Position numbers and translations under genes: made by a program. Shown here in pieces: positions 22,347-31,616 of a stretch of 64,000 nt of DNA. Every line of letters begins with the position of its first letter. Position 1 is the first letter of the stretch. The stretch covers positions 152,598 through 216,597 of the forward strand of contig NW_003314367.1 of NCBI RefSeq assembly GCF_000143415.4. Reading direction: 5' to 3'. The notes under the pieces were generated by a model. That model did not search any database. It was given only the letters and a program-made list of their open reading frames with translations, and was not told where the DNA came from. The stretch comes from Selaginella moellendorffii (taxonomy: Eukaryota; Streptophyta; Lycopodiopsida; Selaginellales; Selaginellaceae).

Positions 22347-23279
22347 TCACAAGCTAACGTATTTGGAGGGATCCACGGGATGGCCAAACTTGTCCCGGAT
22401 CTCCCAGTGCAAGTGAGGACCAGTTGCTCGCCCGGTCTCTCCCACAGACGCGATGCATTCTCCTCTCCTCACTTGCCGTCCCTCCCATGTAAATATCTCG
22501 CTATTATGCGCGTACAAAGTTTTCCATCCATCTCTGTGCGTAATCTAGAGGAAAAAAAAAAAAAAAACAGTTAGAATGAAACGAGAAACCAATGCAGGTA
22601 AACAGTGGAACAAGAAAGAAGAATTCGCAATGCAAGGCCAAAAAAGAGTGTTTTTCCATCCTCAAGAACAAGGAAAACGAGCAAGAAAGGAAAGAATTCG
22701 CAACAAGGAGAAAGTTTTTCCACCCCAAGAACAACAAAACCAGGAAGAACAAAGAAGAAATTTTTTCCATACCTCTACAAGGTTGCCATAGCCACCAGGC
22801 TCCCATCCAGCATAAGTTACTTCTCCGGAGTCGGCAGCGAGCACTGGCTCTCCAATTGGAGCCGCGAGATCGACGCCATTGTGGTGCCTCCCCCATCTCG
22901 GCCCAAATCCAGAGCTCAGCACCCACATTGGATCCAGCGGTCTCATAAATCCCGAAGATCCAACCAGGGACTTCTCGGCAACCTCATCCGCCAGTGCCAG
23001 GGATGCTGCTGACGGTCGCTTCACCCAGGGCGGTCGATCGTCGGGAAAAGAAGGAGAATTCTCTAAACTGCTACTACTACGCTTAACGATGCTGTTCTTG
23101 ATCCACATTCCAAGAAAGCGCTTCTTGTGCGGCGATTCTTCCTCCTCCTCGTCGAGATTTCCAGGCCAGGAGAGGCTGCGCGTCAGCGACTCGACGCCCC
23201 GGCGCCCGGAATCCAGCGCCTGGATCACCAGCTTGTGCATTGGCGCTGGGAGTGGAATTCCCACCGCGGCATACCTCAC
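22347..23279 (-). CDS. M23 (LytM/lysostaphin-type) zinc metallopeptidase
   Basis: Two exons, 22773-23279 and 22347-22544, joined in phase 0 across a 228 bp intron; 234 residues. The peptidase domain begins SSGFGPRWGRHHNGVDLAAP, with H133 and D137 of HxxxD. It continues through YAH (H182) to GRATGPHLHWE, with H213 and H215 of HxH. All four family zinc/catalytic positions are present. In bacteria these enzymes cut peptidoglycan cross-bridges. In plants the family is rare and its substrate is unclear; plastid peptidoglycan remnants occur in lycophytes and mosses, so a plastid role is a reasonable inference. The ~110 residue N-terminus is basic then acidic (DEEEEES) and could hold a targeting signal. 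The intron is purine-rich and low in complexity. Confidence 0.85.
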
Positions 23280-23489
23280 TGGAGCTGCTTCGAGCGTGGA
23301 TCAGCGTCGGCGCTCGCGATCGCCCTAGCAAAATATTTCGCGCTTGTTAAACCCTAACATGGTTCTTGGTAGAACAAGGCAAAAAAAAAAGAGGGGGAAA
23401 GATTTCTTCAAAGCTCCAAAGGCACACATCCCAAAAGCCTTGGACCAAATCTATGCTCTCTTCTCTCTATCGCCAATCCAATCTATGTC

Positions 23490-24165
23490 CTAGACACGAA
23501 GCACGACGAGCGCCGCCGCCGCGAATCCCGAGCTCCACCACCGCTGCCGCCGCTGCCACGACGCCGCCGCCGCCGAGCTGCTGAGATCGATCGCTGGAGT
23601 GCTCAAGTCGGCGGTGCCGCTGTTGGACCCTGCGCGAAGAACACGGGATTAAACGCTGGAGAGGATTCTTTCCACTCACCTCCCTCCGGCTGCGTCGACC
23701 AGGAAGGATCTCCGCGCAAAAGAGCTGCATTGATCGAATCAGTGATATTTCGAGAGGAAATCGAGAGGAACCACTCCAAGAAACGATCCAATCCAAGAAG
23801 AAGATCGAGGAGAGGGCAAGGAAGGGAAATCTACCAGGGCATCGATCCGGATTGACCTTCAAGTGGCACGCATCCGGCAGCAAGAAGGCGAGGGTAAGAT
23901 TGATCCCGGGCGTGGGCGGCTGGTTCTTCTCGCTGGCGATCAATCGACACAGGCAAGGTGCGCTCTTGTTGTGGACGTCGCGCAGCACCGAGCAGCACAC
24001 CGCCGTGGGCTTCTCCCCGGAGTACTGGACGAAGGGCAAGCACGGCTCCAGCTCCGTCAAGATTGGGATACACTCGGTCCCTGGCGGCAGGCTCGCCGAC
24101 GCGCGCAGCAGCAAGATCGAGCAGCACAAGATCGCTGCCACTGCCACCGCCGCGCGACGATTCAT
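23490..24165 (-). CDS. Non-specific lipid-transfer protein, probably GPI-anchored (xylogen/LTPG type)
   Basis: Binds and moves lipids at the cell surface. ATG 24163-24165 opens a signal peptide (VAVAAILCCSILLLRASA). The eight-Cys motif is visible: C in PGTECIPILTELEPC, then AVCCSVL, then APCLCRLI, then LLPDACHL and PDRC. Three exons: the first ends at about 23836 after PDRCP, a 30 bp exon lies near 23681-23710 (DPSWSTQPEG), and the third runs about 23490-23636. Read in the spliced frame, the tail is SNSGTADLSTPAIDLSSSAA followed by a weak hydrophobic end SGFAAAALVVLRV, as expected for a GPI attachment signal. Exon 2 and the tail frame are less certain than the LTP domain. Confidence 0.82.
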
Positions 24166-24765
24166 CCTACCGATCGATCCCTCTCCAGCAATCCTGTCCG
24201 AAATATCTCGATCCCTTTGCCTGTTCTAGCTAGAAATCTAGCGGCGTTCCTATTCCCTCACATCTACATCCCCCTCGCGCCATTCGCCGGCGCCGCTATC
24301 GATCCATCGCCTTCTCCAGGGCTTGTTGCGCCATCGCCACCATAGCTGGGAAGAACAAAGCTTGAAAAAAGGCTCGCTTTTCTTGTGTGAAACGAGAGAG
24401 CCCTGCCTCGCTCTCTCTCTCTCTCTCTCTCTCCCTTTGTGTGTGTGTGTGTGTGTTTAAGCAAGCTGCGCTGCGCTGTCTGCCTGTCCCGGCATTTATT
24501 GAGTCGATGTGGTGCAGTTAATGCCCAGGAGAGAGGAAAGGTGGCGGCAAATGCCATACACTTCGAAGAGCAGCCCTAGTTGACTAATCAATGGTCAGTC
24601 AATTAAGCATTGACTCCTTTAGTAGATTGCCTGTGGTCTTCTAGTACATTGACTATATGGACCATGGACTTATGTTCTTTCAAGCTTGTCAGGTACTGTA
24701 TTATTTAAATGTAATGTTAAACGATAAAAAATCGGCCACTTATTCGTTGACCCTCTCTTTGACTG
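24166..24765. repeat. Upstream region with CT and GT microsatellites
   Basis: A (CT)n tract lies at 24411-24433 and a (GT)n tract at 24439-24456, both upstream of the lipid-transfer gene. The rest, up to the ASG1-like stop, is AT-rich, and no gene was found. Confidence 0.75.
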
Positions 24766-26236
24766 CTACAAGACGTTGAAGAACTCGGGGAGCGACGCAA
24801 CTCTCGGGAGGTTGACCAGCAAATCCCCTGCAGAAAACTTTCTTGAAATCACACTAACTTCCTCGGGCGGCATCTGCGGGTGTGGAAAGTTTGCTTCCAC
24901 CGCTGCTGCTGCTGCTGCTTGTGTTGTCAAAGGATTTGCCGGACTATATGTCTGATTTTGGTCCGGCACGAAGTGATCTTGATCTGTTGGGCACATCATG
25001 AAGCTCTCAAGATCGGCTTCGCCCAGCCACGCCTTGGTTGGGCTTTGGTGGACCTGTGGGTTTGAGCTCTGCCGGCTCGTGCCCGCGACGTGATCTTCGA
25101 CCAGGAAATCTGAGAGCGCAGTGGCGGATGCGGCGAAATCGTAGTCTGACCAGCAGCTTGCACCGCTGTTCATCATCGTTCTGTTGTCCATCATTGCCAT
25201 GGCTTGATTCTCGTCGATGCATGGCAGATTCATCACTGCGCAAGCGAGGCTCTGGTCAGGAGAAACATCACGAGAATCGGAAAACTGAACCTGAGACTGG
25301 AGAGAAAAGTGGGGCATAAGTTGGCCAGCTTGCTTGGTGATCTAGTTGCTGCTGTTGCTGTAGCAAGGTCTGGCAATGTTGCTGTTGATGATAATGTTGC
25401 AATTGATGAGGCTGGGGTTGCACTAACGGCCGGGATTGTTCTTGAAGAGCTAATGGCATTTGCTGGTGATCAGTAGCTTGGTCGGGATTCAAAGTTTGCA
25501 ATGTCGAAATGCTCCGCAATCGCTCATCATATTTCATAAGCCTCTCAAAGTGCTTGTTGAGGACACCACAAGCGAATCGCAAAGTGTGCTCTCTGCAAAG
25601 AAACGAGCCAGCTCGATTAATATGACACAAAACTTGGTGGAAAAACAAAGGACCAACCTACAAACACTTGCTTGGCCACCCGTAAAATCTTCTGCAGGAT
25701 GCCATACAGTGTGCTTCCGAGGTTGTGGATCATGCTCCGTGTAAAACACCGGGGGCTTGGAAACCTTTTAAAGGAAATATCTATGAGAAACGGGCAAAAG
25801 GGCAAAAGGAAGGATAGAGAAATTGATATGAATTGGGAGGTACCTCTATGATCAACGTTCCCTCTGACAAACTTGCATGCAACCCTGTGACATCGCCCCA
25901 TTGGATTTCCATCTTGTTCATGAGCCCCCTCTCCAGAATTTCCCATATCAACCTTCGTTTTGCATAGTAGAACTTTGCGACGATTTCTCCCTCATTTGCG
26001 GCACTACGCTGGTCACAACTCTCATGAGAAATCGCTCAAAGTTTTCTAAGAGCACAAAAAGCCATTACCTTCCAGCTCCCAATCTCGATTGAAACAGCAG
26101 CGATGTTGGAAGCTTTCACCTTGTCAGGAACCGGAGCCCTAGCAACCGTTGGAGAGATCAAACGCGACACGAGATCCAGCAGCGATGGAGTCTTCCGGAG
26201 CGTGAGCCCTAATGGTAACGGACTTTTCTCTGCCAT
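24766..26236 (-). CDS. ASG1-like plant regulatory protein (ALTERED SEED GERMINATION 1 family)
   Basis: Plant-specific family of unknown biochemistry; the Arabidopsis member affects germination and salt/ABA response. ATG 26234-26236 gives EKSPLPLGLTLRKTPSLLDL, the conserved N-terminal helix. Later exons read IEIGSWK, GNPMGRCHRVACKFVRGNVD (near 25870-25920), FYTEHDPQPRKHTVWHPAED and FTGGQASVCR (25660-25745), then EHTLRFACGVLNKHFERLMK (25530-25590), all in family order. A Gln/His-rich stretch (about 25330-25450) follows. The C-terminus (24766-25317) is rich in Ser, Asp and Ala and ends DLLVNLPRVASLPEFFNVL. The acidic and Gln-rich tail suggests a transcriptional role; that is inference. Introns are roughly 60-140 bp. 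Confidence 0.78.
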
Positions 26237-27014
26237 CCTTGCCCTAACTTTAGGGGAGGAGCCCTATAACAGCTCCTTATTTTTCCCATAAAAGGGATTC
26301 TCATAAAAGGCTTGGGTAATGTAATTTTCCCTGAATCGAGGAGTCGTACAAAAAATATATTTACTGATGATATAGTAGAAGCTTTCTTTCTTAGTTGTTT
26401 CCCTATGTTTTCAAACTCTACACCTTATTCTTTCCATTGTATCTTTATTGACTGCGACGACATAATTCTTGCAAACAAGGAAACAACCTCATCCCTCGCA
26501 ATACATGTCACACATGCCATGGAGGCATACCATAATCAGAGACATCAAACCGCCGAGGAAGATAAGACCGGGCCAGTGAGCGCTAGAGCGACGTGCCACG
26601 GACGCGAAAACGATCATCCAACTTGCATTTTTGCATCCATCGGTCTCATGCTTCCAATTGGACACCTCCAGAATAACATATAGATGCATAACGTGGCAGA
26701 TAGACTGCCACTTTACGTCTACGCGTTTGCGCCTGTGCTCGTGCGTTTTGACTGGCGCTCCAGTAAGAAAACAGCTAAAATCTGGAAGAACATGGATGAT
26801 CGTAGAGGAGAGGCTGGTAAAAAAGCTTGGAGTAGCGTGAAATCGATCGTGATCAAGCACGACTTTGCTGACAACTCGTACGACTTTTGGAGCGAGTCCG
26901 TACGATCATCGAGTATACATCTCGAGGATTGGAACAATTGGAGCCCTCATCATTTTCCCCTTTTCCTCGCCCTCTCAAAAGTAGTGGTAGTAGTAAAATA
27001 GAACAGTAGAATCC
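26237..27014. other. Intergenic region between divergent ASG1-like and polyphenol oxidase genes
   Basis: No gene motif is visible; open frames on both strands between 26312 and 27000 are short and unremarkable. It must contain both promoters. No convincing TATA box was identified upstream of the oxidase. Confidence 0.4.
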
Positions 27015-28901
27015 ATGGCGGCCGCCACCAGTTCGAGCTCCAATTCACTGCTCAGTGCGCTCGACCGGGATCCTCGCACTGATCTCCGCCTTGGGCGAGC
27101 TCGGATCCAGTTCGGTGGCCGATCGGGGAAGAGGCTGTGCACGACGACGATCAAATGCGTCCACGAAGGAGAAGAACACGCGAGGAGATCCGGAAGAACC
27201 AGCGACGTCAATCGCCGCGAGTTCGTCCTGGGATCAATCGGCGGAGGGGCAGCCGCCACACTCCCAGTAGCAGGCGCGCTCGCCAATCCGGTGGAGCTCG
27301 GCAGCTTCTCATCGTGCTCGCCAGCAGAGCTCCCCCCCGGCGCGACGCCAGTGAATTGCTGCCCGCCGCCAAACTCCAGCCCGATCGTCGACTTCCAGTA
27401 CAACACCCGCCTTCCGTCGCGCCTCCGCCGCCCCGCCCATCTCCTCCGCCCGGACGAGATCGCGCGCTACAACCGCGCCTATCAGCTCATGCGCGCTCTC
27501 CCGGCCAGCGATCCCCGCCGCTTCTCCCAGCAAGCCAACGTCCACTGCGCCTACTGCAACGATTCCTTCCGCCAGGCCAACAGCCGGAGCGAGCTCCAGA
27601 TCCACGACTCGTGGCTCTTCCTCCCCTGGCATCGCTGGTACCTCTACTTCCACGAGAGGATCCTGGGCAAGCTCCTGGGCGATGACACCTTCGCGCTTCC
27701 ATTCTGGAATTGGGACAACCAGGCCGCCGGATCGCCGCTCGCGAATGTCATCCCCTCCGCCTACCTCAATCAAGCGCCCCTGATCGATTCACTGCGCAAC
27801 CAGCAGCATCTCCCTCCCCGGCTCGTGGATCTGAACTACTCCGGCCAGGACAGTGGGCCGATCCCACCGGATTCCACCCAGCGCGCCGAGAACAATGCCC
27901 TGATGTTCCAGCAGATCGTGAGTGGCGCTAGGACCCCGAGCTTGTTCTTCGGGCAGGCCTACCGCGCTGGCGACGCCAATGCCCCTGGCGGAGGAACCCT
28001 AGAAAACGCCCCCCATGGCACTGTGCACGTCTGGACTGGCAGCGCCGCGGCGCCCAATCGCGAGGACATGGGGACGCTCTACTCGGCCGCCAGGGATCCG
28101 ATCTTCTTCGCGCACCATGGAAACATCGATCGGCTCTGGGTCGTGTGGAAGACGCTGCCCGGCGGGAGGAGGAGAGACCCCACCGACACCGACTGGCTCG
28201 ACGCGAAATTCCTCTTCTACGATGAGAATTCGCAGCTCGTCCGCGTGAGAGTCCGCGATGCGCTCACGACCGAGCAGCTAGGGTATTCTTACCAGGACAC
28301 CGGCGATGCCTGGGCGAGCGCCAGGCCGACGATCGTCGCTGGGGCGAGAAATCTCGTCTCCAATGCCGCGGTGGATTCTCCTGCCGTGGCCGCTGCCGCT
28401 GGCGACGACGACGACGACGGCATCGAGGAATTCGGCGAGGCGACGGAGGGCAGGGTCAAGAAACTCGAGGACGTCTTCAAATCCAAGGTGAAGCGCCCGA
28501 TCAAGGAGGACCTCGCCAAGATCAAGGAGAAGCTGAGGATCGGCAAGAAGGAAGAGGAGGAGGACGACGAGGAGGAAGAAGTTCTAGTGATCCAGGGCGT
28601 GGAGATCGACTGCGATAGGGCGACCAAATTCGACGTGTACATCAACCTGCCGGGCGCGGACGAGAACACGTCGTGTAACGTAGCGGAATATGCTGGGACG
28701 TTCGTCAACGTGCCGCACTTTGGGGACCGCCGCGGCGGGCCTGGTCACATGAGGACCACGGACCTGCGGCTGGGAATATCCGACACGCTGGACCAGCTGG
28801 GCATAAAAGATGCCAGGAATATTGTCGTGACGCTGGTGCCCAGGGGCGTTGGGAGGCTGGACCCTATCAAGTTTAAAGGCTTCAAGATCGAGTATGAGTG
28901 A
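27015..28901 (+). CDS. Polyphenol oxidase (type 3 copper enzyme), intronless
   Basis: Oxidises mono- and o-diphenols to quinones, usually in the thylakoid lumen. 628 residues in one exon. The N-terminus is a Ser/Arg-rich plastid transit region followed by a twin-arginine lumen signal, NRREFVLG (R67-R68), and a hydrophobic core ending near ALANP. CuA ligands are H177 (in VHCAYC), H197 (HDSWLFLPW) and H206 (HRWYLYFHE); C181 can form the thioether with H197. CuB has H334 and H338 (HGTVHVW) plus a His in FFAHHGNIDRLW. The tyrosinase linker and C-terminal DUF_B2219-like domain follow (RVRVRDALTTEQLGYSY; CNVAEYAGTFVNVPHF; KFKGFKIEYE). Between them lies a very acidic and lysine-rich linker with runs of Asp and Glu (about residues 450-530). 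High G+C third positions differ from the AT-rich flanks. Two decayed copies lie at 30926-31165 and 31345-31530. Confidence 0.95.
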   Translation: MAAATSSSSNSLLSALDRDPRTDLRLGRARIQFGGRSGKRLCTTTIKCVHEGEEHARRSGRTSDVNRREFVLGSIGGGAAATLPVAGALANPVELGSFSSCSPAELPPGATPVNCCPPPNSSPIVDFQYNTRLPSRLRRPAHLLRPDEIARYNRAYQLMRALPASDPRRFSQQANVHCAYCNDSFRQANSRSELQIHDSWLFLPWHRWYLYFHERILGKLLGDDTFALPFWNWDNQAAGSPLANVIPSAYLNQAPLIDSLRNQQHLPPRLVDLNYSGQDSGPIPPDSTQRAENNALMFQQIVSGARTPSLFFGQAYRAGDANAPGGGTLENAPHGTVHVWTGSAAAPNREDMGTLYSAARDPIFFAHHGNIDRLWVVWKTLPGGRRRDPTDTDWLDAKFLFYDENSQLVRVRVRDALTTEQLGYSYQDTGDAWASARPTIVAGARNLVSNAAVDSPAVAAAAGDDDDDGIEEFGEATEGRVKKLEDVFKSKVKRPIKEDLAKIKEKLRIGKKEEEEDDEEEEVLVIQGVEIDCDRATKFDVYINLPGADENTSCNVAEYAGTFVNVPHFGDRRGGPGHMRTTDLRLGISDTLDQLGIKDARNIVVTLVPRGVGRLDPIKFKGFKIEYE

Positions 28902-29030
28902 AAAAAAATTTCACTGTATGTTTTGATTCTGTGGAATAATTTAACCATACTTCTGTCAACATTGACCTAAACAGCGATACCAAGGATTTCTAAAATATAG
29001 CTCTCGGTCTTCATCTTGAAGCGCAGGAAA

Positions 29031-29112
29031 CGTGAACGGCAGGATTCGAACCTGCGCGGGCAGAGCCCACATGATTTCGAGTCATGCCCGATAACCACTC
29101 CGGCACGTTCAC
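29031..29112 (-). tRNA. tRNA-Ser (anticodon CGA), second copy
   Basis: 82 nt. It differs from the copy at 10960-11041 at only two positions by eye: G for A in the D arm and T for C in the 3' acceptor strand. The acceptor stem GTGAACG/CGTTCAC is fully paired. Anticodon loop CTCGAAA gives CGA. The nearest downstream T run on the minus strand is weak (TTT, with TTTT about 40 nt further on), so termination may be less efficient than for the first copy. It lies on the opposite strand about 18 kb from the first copy. Confidence 0.93.
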
Positions 29113-29833
29113 ATTGGTGAAAGAAGTTAGCAGCATTTTGGTAAAGTTTCATGGGGAGGACAAAGACGATACTTTGGCATTTGACTCATTGTGGATGAGT
29201 GGAAGTGTTTCTGGACAAAATCATATAACAGCAAATCTAACAGTTAAATCCTGCAGTCCACAAGAGAAAAGATGAAGAATTAAATACATGATAGACTAGT
29301 TAATCAATAACTAGAGTAGTTATAGGATCATCACGTTCGAAAGAGAATTTATGTTAGAGGACAACAAAGATTTTGAGGAAATCAGCAAGATTGTGTCCAT
29401 GTGGTGGAATATGTGCTTCAGTTAATATATTACTGGAAACATTAAAAAACTTTTATATTGGGATCTGCCATATGCAAAGCACAAAGATATATTACCGACG
29501 GATCATGTTTTTTGTGACTGCCATAACACCTCCACACTCCAAAGAAGACAACGAAACCCAACATATCCAAGTAAGTTCGCGTTTGTTTTTTCGTGTGATC
29601 AACGATGGCAAGAGTTCTTCCTCCTTGGAGACCTGCTGGAGCTGCAAAGACGCTGCCACTGTCACCACGAGCGCTACGACGAGCAGGTCCTGGTGCGGTG
29701 CCACCTCCTCCTCGGCAAGCAGGGCAAGCAACTCCTCCACGGCAGTGATGACTTCTGTTTGTGGGAGCTCGATCTTGGCTCCAGATCCAAGATACCAGAG
29801 TAAAAAGGCTCTGAATTAGGGCGAGAGGGCAGA
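29113..29833. other. Intergenic region upstream of PP2C
   Basis: AT-rich to about 29570, then a more G+C-rich stretch just upstream of the phosphatase. Minus-strand open frames at 29492-29898 are Leu/Ala-rich but have no recognised domain. Nothing is supported as a gene. Confidence 0.4.
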
Positions 29834-30727
29834 ATGGAGGTTGTGGAGGACAGGCGCGTCAGAGTGTTGTGCTTCCAAGACGACGGATTCAGGAGCACAA
29901 TGGAGGACGCTCACTCTGTAGCGGCATGCGCCGGGGGCAACGTCTCGTTGATAGGTGTGTATGACGGACACGGCGGGGATCAAGTGGCACGCTTCTGCGC
30001 CGGCAGCATGAGCACCATTCTGGATTGCAATCAGGCTTTCCGGGACGGCAACTATGCAAGGAGCTTGCATCAGGTATTCATGGAGGCAGATTCACGGGCT
30101 CCAGGTGCTGACTGCTGTGGGAGTACAGCGACCGTGGCTCTGGTTACCGATGACGGCCAGGTTTTTCTTGGCAATGTTGGCGATTCTTACTGCTGCTTGT
30201 TTGTGGATGGGTACGTGATGGATATCAGCCAGGAGCATGACTGCAAGTGTCCTGGGGAGCTAGACAGGGTCGTCAAGGCGGGTGGCTATGTGGAGAGGGG
30301 CTCGAAGGGACGCATAACTTTGGCTGGCAAGGAAGACGATGTCGATTCGCTCATGGTGACCCGCAGCATTGGAGACTGGTCATTCAAGAGCAATCCGCAG
30401 CTGAGTCGAGAAGAACAAGCCGTGAGTGCCGTTCCGGACATTGTCAACTTTGAGATTTCCAAAGGCTGCCACTTCCTTATTCTTGCTTCGGATGGAGTGG
30501 ATAAAAACAGCATAGACGATTACCATTGTGGACAGATTCAGAAGGCGTTGCAGGCCAGAGACTATGAACAACTGAAGCAGGTTGTCTACAAGATCTTAGC
30601 GTCTTTGAAGAACGACAACCAAACGCTGCTCTTGGTCGAGTTGAAGGCAGCTACTAAGCAACAAGTTCATTCATCGCCTTCATTCACAATGTCTAGTTGG
30701 TACACGAATCCGAGCTTGTATCAATGA
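29834..30727 (+). CDS. PP2C-type protein phosphatase, intronless
   Basis: Metal-dependent Ser/Thr phosphatase of 297 residues in one exon. PP2C motifs in order: GFRSTMEDAHSV (metal-binding ED), GVYDGHGGDQVA, DCCGSTATVALV, FLGNVGDSYCCLF, TRSIGDWSFK, FLILASDGV and LKNDNQTLLLVEL. The metal-coordinating Asp residues in DGHGG, ASDG and the final DN are retained. The usual ASDGLWD has become ASDGVDKN, without the Trp, and the 'DHKP..E' segment is replaced by EHDCKCPGE. No regulatory N-terminal extension, transmembrane segment or ABA-coreceptor signature (Trp lock) is seen, so it is not a clade A ABI1-type enzyme. Likely active and soluble. Confidence 0.9.
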   Translation: MEVVEDRRVRVLCFQDDGFRSTMEDAHSVAACAGGNVSLIGVYDGHGGDQVARFCAGSMSTILDCNQAFRDGNYARSLHQVFMEADSRAPGADCCGSTATVALVTDDGQVFLGNVGDSYCCLFVDGYVMDISQEHDCKCPGELDRVVKAGGYVERGSKGRITLAGKEDDVDSLMVTRSIGDWSFKSNPQLSREEQAVSAVPDIVNFEISKGCHFLILASDGVDKNSIDDYHCGQIQKALQARDYEQLKQVVYKILASLKNDNQTLLLVELKAATKQQVHSSPSFTMSSWYTNPSLYQ

Positions 30728-30925
30728 ACTGCGTCAACTCTGAGCTTGTTCGCGAATGTCCCTGCATCAAGACCATAAACCGCACACCCTTAACAGCGAG
30801 TTCACGAGGCAATGTTCCTAAGGTCTGTAGCAGGATAGCAGTCTCTGAAAGCATCTAGTTTGTATTTTGGTGTCAGTTTGGTAAGTCAACAACAGGTGTA
30901 GCTTCGCCCAGAGATACGCATCAAC

Positions 30926-31165
30926 AAGAGATGCGCTCACAACCGAGCAGCTGGACACCGGCAATGCCTGGGGGCAACGCCAGGTCGACGATCATCGCTG
31001 GGGCAAGAACCAATGCTGCTGTGGATTCTCCATCTCTGGCCGCTCGACGACCACGACGGCATCGAGGAATTCAGCGAGGCGATAGAGGGCGAGATCAAGA
31101 AACTCGAGGACGTCTTCATGAAGCGCCCGATTGCCAGGATCAGACGATCGGCATTTGAAGTCGAA
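30926..31165 (+). pseudogene. Polyphenol oxidase remnant 1
   Basis: Nucleotide copy of the 3' half of the intact oxidase (its positions about 28255-28540). GATGCGCTCAC.ACCGAGCAGCT is followed by GACACCGGC.ATGCCTGGG, then a stretch corresponding to GACGGCATCGAGGAATTC and AAGAAACTCGAGGACGTCTT. Several small internal deletions break the frame. No promoter or start; a dead fragment. Confidence 0.85.
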
Positions 31166-31344
31166 AGTATGTTAGAATGTTGAGAAAGTGTTGGTCACGT
31201 AAGCACAAATTCATTCATTCATTTATAAACAACTTCAAGCATCTTATGGCTTCATAGTTTACTAGAACCTATAAGATGACTTTAATTTTTTATTTTGTGT
31301 ATGCAAACAGTATATAAAATGCATTTTGTTGAGTCGATAGCCGA

Positions 31345-31530
31345 TGAAAAATCCCAGCGTCCGCGTGGGAGTCCGCAAGCTGCGCCATTCCAGGCGATGG
31401 AGGGAAATCAAGAACAAAGCCAAGGTGACGCGCCCAGCTTTCGCAACTAATGCGACCGTCATGTAACATAGCAGGATATGGATCAAATGGGCTTCCAGAA
31501 CACATACGTCCCATGTGCCGATCTTTGAAA
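31345..31530 (+). pseudogene. Polyphenol oxidase remnant 2
   Basis: A second, more decayed copy. GTCCGCGTGGGAGTCCGC matches the intact gene near 28240, CCAAGGTGACGCGCCC matches near 28480, and CATGTAACATAGCAGGATATG matches near 28670. The segments are in gene order, with the intervening sequence removed. It begins upstream of where remnant 1 begins in the parent gene, so the two remnants derive from separate copies. Confidence 0.7.
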
Positions 31531-31616
31531 GAGGCCAATTCTCCTTTTGATCTCAAAACTTGAATATTTTTGGGACTTAGTTTCTTTAGTTTCCCAGCTT
31601 ACGTGAAACTATTCTA

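Noticed and set aside
22576-23012. Plus-strand charged open frames rich in Lys, Glu and Gln
   Set aside because: They lie in the purine-rich intron and antisense to the M23 peptidase exons, which are supported by catalytic motifs.
27137-27773. Long Pro/Arg-rich and Val/Ala-rich frames on both strands
   Set aside because: Shadows produced by the G+C-rich polyphenol oxidase gene.
29492-29898. Leu/Ala-rich minus-strand frames considered as another copy of the membrane coiled-coil family
   Set aside because: No transmembrane start or 11-residue K-E-D units could be aligned.
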